Assembly: GCA_902782815.1 (NCBI GenBank)
Contig: CACZOS010000400.1
Span: 1 to 8,784 of the forward strand
DNA length: 8,784 nucleotides
Source of the DNA: an uncultured Lachnospiraceae bacterium
GTDB lineage: Bacteria > Bacillota > Clostridia > Lachnospirales > Lachnospiraceae
Direction of reading: 5' to 3'
In this document: piece by piece, positions 1-6,507 of the stretch
How the letters are laid out: each line of letters starts with the position of its first letter
How positions within the stretch are numbered: position 1 is the first letter of the stretch
The notes under the pieces: generated by a model
Database searches by the model: none
What the model was told of the DNA's origin: nothing
The model's input: the letters and a program-made list of their open reading frames with translations, nothing else
Made by a program: the position numbers and the translations under genes

Positions 1-1
1 G

Positions 2-211
2 CAGCTGATCCGGCATACGCTGGAAGAAATATTTGAAAACGATGAACACTTTTCCCGGGAGAATGCCTATGTGCTCTTCTCCTGCGCTGTAGGCGCTGCC
101 ATCGACACCTGCCTGAACTGGATCGTCGATGACCGCCCGATTCCGCGGGAAGCACTCGTCGACGAGATCAACCGGTTCATCATGGGTGGAGCCGGGGCTC
201 TGCATGAATGA
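2..211 (+). CDS. TetR-family regulator, C-terminal fragment (cut by window edge)
   Basis: An open frame enters from the left edge and stops with TGA at 209-211, leaving about 69 codons. The peptide is mostly helical and ends in WIVDDRPIPREALVDEINRF followed by IMGGAGALHE. A helix of this kind followed by an F-hydrophobic-GG tail is typical of the last ligand-binding helix of TetR/AcrR-type repressors. The DNA-binding N-terminus lies outside the window, so the assignment rests on the tail alone and the effector cannot be guessed. The gene converges on the sugar operon and probably is not part of it. It could instead be another all-helical regulator. Confidence 0.6.
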   Translation, partial: QLIRHTLEEIFENDEHFSRENAYVLFSCAVGAAIDTCLNWIVDDRPIPREALVDEINRFIMGGAGALHE

Positions 212-223
212 GGCGTAAACAAC

Positions 224-256
224 GTGCCGACGCATACCTATGGTACGCACCGGCAC
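224..256. terminator. Hairpin between convergent genes, possible bidirectional terminator
   Basis: Inverted repeat with arms 224-238 and 242-256 around a 3-base loop. Twelve of fifteen positions pair, including a perfect outer GTGCCG/CGGCAC and an inner TACC/GGTA. It lies 13 bases after the TetR-like stop and 56 bases beyond the aldolase stop. T-runs are weak on both sides (GTTGTTTA on the leftward transcript), so it is terminator-like and not a textbook intrinsic terminator. Confidence 0.5.
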
Positions 257-311
257 ATTCTACTTATCATATACACACCTGCCATGCAGAATAAAAGTCG
301 GTTAGTGAGAA

Positions 312-1025
312 TTATTTGCTCAGGCCCAGTACAACCGGCACGGAACGATAGCCAATGCCCATCCTGTCGATCCCCATATCAATGAGCTGCAGGAAATGCT
401 CTCTGGTGCGGATACAGCCGCTTCCTTTTATTTTGCAGACATCCCCGACTTCTTCCTGCATGATCCTGATCACCTCAGGCGTTGCGCCATGGGCTTCATA
501 ACCGGTGAGAAAACCTGTGCTGGTCTTGACGAAGTCAACGCCCGCATCCATACAGCAGTGACAGGTCCTGCGAATCTGTTCTTCAGTCAGAGCATCCGTT
601 TCAAATATCACCTTGATCTCTCTGCCATATTTATGGACGGCTTCCACACAGGCTTTCAGGTCTTCGGTGACCTCGTCATAGAGTCCTGCCCTGATTTTGC
701 CGAAGTTCACGACTACGTCCACCTCCTTGACCGTATCATATTTTGCGACGATCTCGATCTGTCTGATCCTGGACTCCGTGGAACTTGTGCCAAATGGAAA
801 GTCTACGACCGGGCAAAGACCTGTCTCAGTCCCACGCACATAAGGATCACACAGATCCATGTAGCCCGGATTGATACAAATGGTCGCACAGCCAAGTTTA
901 ACACCATCCTTGGTCAGATCGATGATCTGCTCCGGTGTGAATTCCGGTTTCAGAACGGAATAATCAATGTAAGCTGCCTGTTCCTTGAGTACCATTTCTG
1001 CTGCTTTTTTTGTAAGTTTTTTCAT
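312..1025 (-). CDS. deoC: Deoxyribose-phosphate aldolase family protein (DERA-like, divergent phosphate site)
   Basis: A 237-residue class I aldolase of the DeoC family, a cytoplasmic TIM barrel. Classical members split 2-deoxyribose 5-phosphate into acetaldehyde and glyceraldehyde 3-phosphate. The Schiff-base lysine is K167 in VKTSTG, the second lysine K200 in CKIKGSG, and the catalytic Asp is D103 in EVDVVV. Residues that hold the phosphate in the E. coli enzyme are changed: Phe at 172 (normally Lys), Cys at 204 (Gly), and Gly225-Tyr226 where two Ser occur. The ATG at 1025 is chosen because GGGAG sits 4 bases upstream and the protein then begins MKKLTKK. A GTG at 1052 would add 9 residues and lies in a hairpin loop. 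Last gene of the operon. The fold is confident; the exact substrate is uncertain because of the altered phosphate site. Confidence 0.88.
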   Translation of the reverse strand: MKKLTKKAAEMVLKEQAAYIDYSVLKPEFTPEQIIDLTKDGVKLGCATICINPGYMDLCDPYVRGTETGLCPVVDFPFGTSSTESRIRQIEIVAKYDTVKEVDVVVNFGKIRAGLYDEVTEDLKACVEAVHKYGREIKVIFETDALTEEQIRRTCHCCMDAGVDFVKTSTGFLTGYEAHGATPEVIRIMQEEVGDVCKIKGSGCIRTREHFLQLIDMGIDRMGIGYRSVPVVLGLSK

Positions 1026-1034
1026 TTTTCTCCC

Positions 1035-1068
1035 GGATAACGCGGCCTGCACCCTATGCGCGTTACCC
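1035..1068 (-). promoter_or_regulatory. RNA hairpin in the aldolase leader
   Basis: On the leftward transcript GGGUAACGCG pairs with CGCGUUAUCC: ten base pairs with one G-U wobble, around a 14-base loop. The hairpin lies between a very strong ribosome-binding sequence, AAGGAGGGAGGG (1066-1077), whose last bases are in the stem, and a weaker GGGAG just before the ATG. The possible GTG start at 1052 is in the loop. It may control translation of the aldolase or bring the strong site close to the ATG when folded. The function is inferred; the complementarity is seen directly. Confidence 0.5.
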
Positions 1069-1121
1069 TCCCTCCTTACTTATTATGTTTTTTAGCTAAA
1101 TTGATTGTATTACCCGTACTT

Positions 1122-2243
1122 TTACTCGGTGACTTTCCCGTTTCCCCAGTCCTCTATGAAATCACAGAGTTCTCCATACGTCGCACTGCGGGCGTTACGC
1201 ACATAGAATCCGGAATTGGCGGTGCCTGTCATCAGGCATTCGTCCAGAGGCAGGCCAAGCATCCGTGCTGTCAGGAAGCCGGCGTTGAAGTTGTCGCCCG
1301 CACCTGTTGTAAGACGTGGTTCGGCACAGAAGGGTCCCTGGACTTCTACACTGGTCTCACCGTCGCAGCCGCAGGCGCTCTTCACAGGATGCACCACCAC
1401 ATAAGCAAGTCCAAGTTTCTCCCGAAGAAACTCAGGAACATCGCGCATGGAGGAGAAATCCTCTCTTGTCTTACCATAGAGCTCACAGATCTCAAAGCTT
1501 TCCTTTTCGTTAAATCCGATACCTACCGTAAACCTGTCACGATGCGCACGGATCAGGTCAATTGCCTCAAGAATGTCTTCCTTCGTACGCTTCGCCGGAT
1601 CGGAGAGATCGAAGAACATCTGCTTTTTGCCGGCGCTCTTCATCAGCGGAAAGACCTCATTGATGACGCCCTTCCAGATTGAATTCACATTAATGGAAAG
1701 AGCCCAGCCGCCATACCCGATCAGGTCAGCCCTGTCATAGATATCCACAAGTGTATCCAGCGGAATGTGCTTGCGCACATGCTCCCAATTGGAATTTTTG
1801 AGAGGCTCCAGCTTACTGCTGATGACCTTACCGTCCATAAACTCTATGGCGTCCGAAGTGGCCGGATCACAGATCGAATAGACCTTTGAACGCTCCGCCA
1901 TTTCCTTGTAGACGGGAACCAGTGCATCCTCGCCGCAGGCTCCTATGAAGGTCAGGTCAAGGCCCAGCAGGGAAAGCGAATTTGCGAGGATTGCGGAAAT
2001 TCCGCCGATCTTTGACTCATGAGGAACCATCTCAATGTTCATGCTCAATCCTGCTGCTGCCAGAAATTTTTCGCCGTAATCCCTGATCGTTCGGATCCGT
2101 ATGTAGGTGTCGGGTCCGGTCCTCGTGTCGACCGGGTGTACGACCGTATCTACAAATCCATCAAACCCGATCAGTGCACGGGTCTTTCCTGGATCCGCCG
2201 CCCGCAGCTTCTTGGCAAGCTGCAGTTTTTTCTCATCGCTCAT
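1122..2243 (-). CDS. PfkB-family sugar kinase
   Basis: A 373-residue cytoplasmic kinase of the PfkB/ribokinase superfamily, which transfers phosphate from ATP to a sugar hydroxyl. The family signature LTTGAGDNFNAGF is at 311-323, with the catalytic base D317 and the anion-hole GAG. N245-E248 (NEKE) matches the Mg-binding NxxE motif, and IGG at 79-81 fits the N-terminal sugar-binding glycines. The N-terminus IGFDGFVDTVVHPVD is a variant of the usual opening strand. At 373 residues it is about 60 longer than ribokinase, so it belongs to a longer subfamily whose substrate I do not know. AGGAGG with a 6-base spacer precedes the ATG. It lies between the glycosidase and the aldolase and so should phosphorylate the sugar the aldolase then cleaves. 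A deoxyribokinase-like role is possible but not shown. Confidence 0.85.
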   Translation of the reverse strand: MSDEKKLQLAKKLRAADPGKTRALIGFDGFVDTVVHPVDTRTGPDTYIRIRTIRDYGEKFLAAAGLSMNIEMVPHESKIGGISAILANSLSLLGLDLTFIGACGEDALVPVYKEMAERSKVYSICDPATSDAIEFMDGKVISSKLEPLKNSNWEHVRKHIPLDTLVDIYDRADLIGYGGWALSINVNSIWKGVINEVFPLMKSAGKKQMFFDLSDPAKRTKEDILEAIDLIRAHRDRFTVGIGFNEKESFEICELYGKTREDFSSMRDVPEFLREKLGLAYVVVHPVKSACGCDGETSVEVQGPFCAEPRLTTGAGDNFNAGFLTARMLGLPLDECLMTGTANSGFYVRNARSATYGELCDFIEDWGNGKVTE

Positions 2244-2282
2244 CTTCGACCTCCTGTCCTTTCTCCTTTCCGGTTCTTCGTT

Positions 2283-3668
2283 TTATATTTCCTTGCGTTC
2301 AAGTGCTTCTTTCAGCCAGTACACCGAACTCTTTGGTCTTCTTTCCAGCGTCTCAAGGTCAAGCTCGAGCAGGCCGTACCTGTTCTTGAAAGCGTTCAGC
2401 GCCGAGAGATTGTCTACATAGGACCAGATCAGATAACCAAAGCACCTGCAGCCGGCTTCTCTGGCTTTCAGCGCAAAGGAAAGATGATCCCTGATAAATT
2501 CTATACGGTAGGTATCATCGATGATACCGTCTTGTTTGCGGTACTTCTCCTCTCCTGCAATACCAATCCCGTTCTCAGTGATGAACCAGGGTATGTTCCC
2601 ATAATCCTCCTTCAGCCTGATTCCAAAATCAAGCAGTGCCTGCGGATAGATCTCCCAGCCGCGATCGCTGTTGAAACGGCGTCCGGGCATCACCCAAGGC
2701 TCGTAAAAGAGTTCTGGATGGAAAGCCTCCCTCGTATACGCGCTTTCCCGTGCCTTCACACGGATCGGAAAATAATAATCTGTTCCGAGTATGGCGACCT
2801 GATGCCGGCGGATCTGTTCAAAATCCTCCTCTCTGTAGTCGAACATACAGCCTTGTTCCGCCAGGATCCGAATGAGATCCGGTGGATACTCTCCCTTCAG
2901 GCAGGGATCCAGGTAGAGTCGGACATTGAACAGGTCTGCCAGATACGCAGCCTGAACATCCCGGACTTCACCGCTGCGTGCGTACACAGGAGTCAGGTGG
3001 AGCATGACGCCCATACGGCAGCCTTCCGCTTCGTATTTCTGACAGGCACGAACAGCGCGGGATATCGCGAGCATCTTATGGAAATGCGCCTGGTAGGCTT
3101 CCTTCGGGTCATGCCTGAACGGATACCAAAGCTTCTCCATATATCCGTTGTCAATGGGAGTGGTTGGCTCTGTAAAGGCGAACCAGTACTGCACCTCCCC
3201 GTGAAAAGCCTCCAGAACGGCTTCTACATACACTTCGTAAAGGTCGACCGTCTCCCTGCTGACCCAGCCATTATACTTTTCAAACAGAACCGCAGGGATA
3301 TCCCAGTGTTCCAGAGAAACCACCGGCTCCATGTGATTCTCGCGGATCTTCCGGATCACATCCCGGTAGTATTCTACAGCATCCTGCGATGCACGTCCCT
3401 TTAAAGGATCCTCCATGAACCTAGCCCACTGGATCGTAAAGCGAAAGGCACGCATCCCATACTGTGCCATTGTGCAGATATCCTCCGGATAGCGGTGGTA
3501 AAAATCACAGGCTCTGTCCGGACTCTGTGCCCCGATCCAACGGGAGGGGTCTGTCTCGTAGAACAGATCCGCCCAGCTTTTCTGGTCCGGAGTTTTTCCT
3601 GCGTTCCCCTCAATTTGCCAGGCACTGCTTGAAGTACCGATCAGAAAATCTTCCGGTATCCTGGCCAT
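2283..3668 (-). CDS. Glycoside hydrolase family 1 beta-glycosidase with an atypical -1 subsite
   Basis: A 461-residue GH1 enzyme with no signal peptide, so it acts in the cytoplasm on an imported glycoside. Retained landmarks are Q18 in SAWQIEG, H121 in EHWDIP, acid/base E167 in AFTEP, nucleophile E365 in ITENG, and W415 in IWSYVDN. The usual NEP before the acid/base is TEP (T166), and the usual FEW after VDN is LSA (421-423). The end (NRYGLLELD, then RPKSSVYWLKEAL) resembles 6-phospho-beta-galactosidases, with their phosphate-site Ser and Tyr at 422 and 431 but Asn at 429 where Lys is expected. The start is uncertain among GTG 3677, ATG 3674 and ATG 3668. The last is preferred because GGGGTGAT lies at the best distance. 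It begins soon after the permease stop, so it is co-transcribed. Both catalytic carboxylates are present; the substrate is not predictable by standard motifs. Confidence 0.9.
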   Translation of the reverse strand: MARIPEDFLIGTSSSAWQIEGNAGKTPDQKSWADLFYETDPSRWIGAQSPDRACDFYHRYPEDICTMAQYGMRAFRFTIQWARFMEDPLKGRASQDAVEYYRDVIRKIRENHMEPVVSLEHWDIPAVLFEKYNGWVSRETVDLYEVYVEAVLEAFHGEVQYWFAFTEPTTPIDNGYMEKLWYPFRHDPKEAYQAHFHKMLAISRAVRACQKYEAEGCRMGVMLHLTPVYARSGEVRDVQAAYLADLFNVRLYLDPCLKGEYPPDLIRILAEQGCMFDYREEDFEQIRRHQVAILGTDYYFPIRVKARESAYTREAFHPELFYEPWVMPGRRFNSDRGWEIYPQALLDFGIRLKEDYGNIPWFITENGIGIAGEEKYRKQDGIIDDTYRIEFIRDHLSFALKAREAGCRCFGYLIWSYVDNLSALNAFKNRYGLLELDLETLERRPKSSVYWLKEALERKEI

Positions 3669-3686
3669 ATCCATCACCCCACTTCT

Positions 3687-4850
3687 TTATTCAGAAAGTA
3701 CTCTTGAGCTGACCACATCGATAAAGACAGCGATGATCAGCACCATACCGTTGATCCAGTCCTGTAGGTAGGTCTGCAGGGAAAGCAGGCTCATTCCGTT
3801 GGCAATGCTTGCCATGACCAGTGCTCCTACCAGTGCTCCCCACACGCGTCCTTTTCCGCCTGAGAGGCTGACACCGCCGATTACGCAGGCGGCGATTGCA
3901 TCCAGCTCGAGTCCGGTACCTGTCGAAGGCGTACCGGAGGCAAGACGCCCGGTCAGCACAATACCTGTGAATGCACCTGTCATGCCAAGCAGCAGGAATG
4001 AAATGAACGCAATCTTCTTGTCATTAATACCGGACAGCCGTGCGGCCTGGGCATTTCCGCCAATCGCGTACTCGCTGTTGCCGTACTTCGTACTGGTCAG
4101 GGCAAAATCTACGATCACTGCCAGAGCCAGCAGGATAAGCAATGCGATCGGGATTCCCTTGTATACATACATCAGTATCATGAACACCGTAATCAGGCCT
4201 ATCATAACGACAAGCTTCAGGCCGCTTCGGGAAGCAGACGGTACCATGAGTCCATACTTTTTCTTACTCGCGCGTCCGCGGATCTCCAAGATCACCAGGA
4301 TCAGAGCAGCACCTACAGCGAGGACGATCCCCACGTAAAGCGGCACATATCCCTGTCCAATAAAGATGATATCCGGATTATTGACCTTGATGGATTTACT
4401 TCTGGTAATGAACAGCGTCGCCCCACGGAAGATCAGCTGGCCTCCCAGCGTGGCAATGAAAGCTGGAACGCCCATGTAGGCTGTCCAGAAGCCCTCAAAC
4501 GCACCAATCAGAAGACCGAATACCAGCGCTGCCAGAATCGCAACAGCCGGACTGAAACCGTGCTCCGAAACCATGACTGCGACCAGGGCGCTTGTGGCGC
4601 CTGCAACTGAACCGATCGAAAGATCCATATACCCGCATATAATGACTGTTGTCATACCGACAGCGATAATGCCGGTGGTCGCCATCTGCCGGAACAGGTT
4701 GGAGAGGTTCCTGGGCCGAAGAAATACGCCTTTGGTGAGTATACCGAATATGAGCCAGAGTACGATCAGAGCGATGATCATGATATAGGAGCGTATATTC
4801 GCTTTGATTAGCTCCAGAATTGCTCTGTTATCCCTCGTTTCTGTATTCAT
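3687..4850 (-). CDS. Sugar ABC transporter permease (XylH/GguB/MmsB-like)
   Basis: A 387-residue integral membrane protein of the carbohydrate-uptake class 2 (ribose/xylose type) permeases. Many hydrophobic segments are visible, for example about 22-39, 57-73, 82-95, 101-118, 170-189, 212-229, 233-250, 281-300 and 337-352. The cytoplasmic coupling loop is recognisable in EYAIGGNAQAARLSGI (260-275), and GGVSLSGGKGRVWGALVGAL (325-344) is also a strong family motif. The length fits the XylH group, which is longer than RbsC. The ATG at 4850 overlaps the ATPase stop as ATGA and has GGAGGT 6-7 bases upstream, so translation is coupled. The longer frame starting at 4934 would lie mostly inside the ATPase gene and is rejected. 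A single permease probably forms a homodimer. The sugar imported is not known. Confidence 0.92.
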   Translation of the reverse strand: MNTETRDNRAILELIKANIRSYIMIIALIVLWLIFGILTKGVFLRPRNLSNLFRQMATTGIIAVGMTTVIICGYMDLSIGSVAGATSALVAVMVSEHGFSPAVAILAALVFGLLIGAFEGFWTAYMGVPAFIATLGGQLIFRGATLFITRSKSIKVNNPDIIFIGQGYVPLYVGIVLAVGAALILVILEIRGRASKKKYGLMVPSASRSGLKLVVMIGLITVFMILMYVYKGIPIALLILLALAVIVDFALTSTKYGNSEYAIGGNAQAARLSGINDKKIAFISFLLLGMTGAFTGIVLTGRLASGTPSTGTGLELDAIAACVIGGVSLSGGKGRVWGALVGALVMASIANGMSLLSLQTYLQDWINGMVLIIAVFIDVVSSRVLSE

Positions 4851-6379
4851 GCCTGCACCTCCGTTGCATAGCGCATCACAATCTCCTGCGTCAGATCCTG
4901 ATTGTCGAGAATGGCGGTCAGCCTGCCCTCGCACATGACCGCGACCCTGTCAGCCATTCCGAGGATCTCGGGAAGCTCCGAGGATATCATGATGATCGAC
5001 ATACCCTGCTCCGCCAGTTCTTCCATGATCTGGTAGATCTCAGCCTTTGCACCGACATCAATACCGCGAGTCGGCTCATCAAGGATGAGCACCCTGGGCT
5101 TTGTCAGCAGCGCTTTGGCGATGACCACCTTCTGTTGGTTTCCGCCAGACAACCTGCCAACCTCCTGATCGATGGATCGTGCCCTTATCTTAAGTCTCTT
5201 CATAAAATCGTTCGTGGAGCGGATCACCTCATTCTGTAAGATGATGCCGCATTTTGAGACCTTGTTTAAGCTGGAGAGGATCACGTTGCTCTTTATGTCT
5301 TCGTCCGGCACAAGTCCATACACGCGTCGGTCCTCTGTAACAATATTGATTCCCTGGTCAATGACCTCCCTGGGCGTCCGGTTGCTGACCGGCTTTCCCT
5401 CCAGGCTTAAACTGCCTGTCACCTTCGCATCCAGCACGCCCATAATCGCCATGGCTGTCTCTGTCCTGCCGGCTCCGATCAGGCCTGCAAAACCGAGGAT
5501 TTCCCCCCTGCGAAGGTCAAAGGAAATGTCCTGAAGGATATGCTTTCCTGTACGCGGATGCACCGCGTCCAGGTGCTCCACTGAAAAAATAACATCCCGC
5601 GCTGCAGTCGCTTTGGCGTTCGCCTTTGCGGCGAACTGGTCCGTCAGGCTGCGTCCGACCATGTACCGGATAAGTTTTTCCTTGTCCATGTTGCTGCGTG
5701 CATCTGTAATGATGGACTGCCCGTCCCTGATGACCGTGATCGTATCCGCAATCTCCATGACCTCGTCGAGCCGGTGAGAGATATACACACACGTTACACC
5801 CTGCTGTTTCAGATCCCGCAGGATGTGAAGAAGGTTCTCCGTCTCTGCCTCCGACAGAGCCGCAGAGGGTTCATCCAGGATAAGCACTTTGGGCTGCTTG
5901 AGCAGTGATTTGGCTATCACCACCATCTGCTTCATGCCAACACCCAGTTTCTCAACTTTTATATTTGGATCAATATCCACCTTTAGGCGCTTCAGGATCT
6001 GAGCAGCGCCGTGGATCATTTCTTCCTTGTCAATAACGCCTCTGCGGACAGGCTCACGTCCCAGATAGATGTTCTCAGCGACTGTCATATTGCCGGCCAC
6101 CTCCAGCTCCTGGTAAATGATCTCGATGCCCGCAGCGGAAGATTCTCTTGTATTGGCGAACCGTTGGAGTTCTCCGTCAATCAGAATCTCCCCATCGTAC
6201 TCCCCGTGCGGGTAAAACCCGCTCAGGATCTTCATCATCGTCGATTTTCCCGCTCCGTTCTCCCCGCAGAGCGCATGGATCTCCCCTGCCTTTACCTGAA
6301 AGTTCACTCCTTTCAGGACAGTCACAGATGAAAATCTTTTTACAATGTCTTTCATCTGGAGAATATCATTCCCGACCAT
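4847..6379 (-). CDS. Sugar ABC transporter ATP-binding protein, two ATPase domains (XylG/GguA/MmsA-like)
   Basis: A 510-residue ATPase with two fused nucleotide-binding domains, powering sugar import from the cytoplasmic face of the membrane. Domain 1 has Walker A GENGAGKST (39-47) and Walker B LILDEP (166-171), with a degenerate signature LGVGMKQ near 145-151. Domain 2 has a degenerate Walker A GLIGAGRTE (299-307, Lys replaced by Arg), an intact LSGGNQQK (410-417) and Walker B LILDEPTRGID (431-441). This asymmetry is normal in the RbsA/XylG/MglA class, where domain 1 is the main hydrolytic site. GGAGG lies 7-8 bases before the ATG at 6379. It is separated from the binding-protein gene by 128 bases that contain a hairpin, and its stop overlaps the permease start. 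Confidence 0.95.
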   Translation of the reverse strand: MVGNDILQMKDIVKRFSSVTVLKGVNFQVKAGEIHALCGENGAGKSTMMKILSGFYPHGEYDGEILIDGELQRFANTRESSAAGIEIIYQELEVAGNMTVAENIYLGREPVRRGVIDKEEMIHGAAQILKRLKVDIDPNIKVEKLGVGMKQMVVIAKSLLKQPKVLILDEPSAALSEAETENLLHILRDLKQQGVTCVYISHRLDEVMEIADTITVIRDGQSIITDARSNMDKEKLIRYMVGRSLTDQFAAKANAKATAARDVIFSVEHLDAVHPRTGKHILQDISFDLRRGEILGFAGLIGAGRTETAMAIMGVLDAKVTGSLSLEGKPVSNRTPREVIDQGINIVTEDRRVYGLVPDEDIKSNVILSSLNKVSKCGIILQNEVIRSTNDFMKRLKIRARSIDQEVGRLSGGNQQKVVIAKALLTKPRVLILDEPTRGIDVGAKAEIYQIMEELAEQGMSIIMISSELPEILGMADRVAVMCEGRLTAILDNQDLTQEIVMRYATEVQA

Positions 6380-6425
6380 TCGGTTCCTCCGATCCGACAG
6401 TGATCTGCTTCTGTCAAGGCGAAAA

Positions 6426-6465
6426 CTGCCGCACCAGGCAAAGAAGCATAAGCCAAGTGCGGCAG
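6426..6465 (-). terminator. Intra-operon hairpin between binding protein and ATPase
   Basis: A perfect 9-base inverted repeat, CTGCCGCAC (6426-6434) and GTGCGGCAG (6457-6465), with a 22-base loop that can add a 3-base inner GGC/GCC pairing. On the leftward transcript it is followed by TTTTCGCC, too short a U-run for full termination. It lies 42 bases past the binding-protein stop. A partial terminator or a 3'-end mRNA stabiliser that keeps binding protein in excess of the membrane components is the usual role of such elements, and is inferred here. Confidence 0.6.
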
Positions 6466-6507
6466 CCGGTCAACGCCTGTAAATCACGAACAATATGCGG
6501 CCATTCA

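Noticed and set aside
396..1040. A 214-codon + strand open frame over the aldolase
   Set aside because: Antisense to a gene with clear catalytic motifs; its product (many Cys, His and Phe) has no family resemblance.
1056..1682. A 208-codon + strand open frame over the kinase
   Set aside because: Antisense to the PfkB gene and spanning its terminal part; no ribosome site or recognisable motif.
2019..3404. A 461-codon open frame on the + strand
   Set aside because: It lies antisense to the GH1 and kinase genes, whose motifs are unmistakable. Its product is low in recognisable features and it has no good ribosome site. It is a by-product of the codon use of the real genes.
4848..4934. Longer permease start at 4934
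   Set aside because: It would overlap the ATPase gene by almost 90 bases and add a hydrophilic Cys/Asp-rich stretch foreign to the family, while ATG 4850 has a good ribosome site and the usual ATGA overlap.
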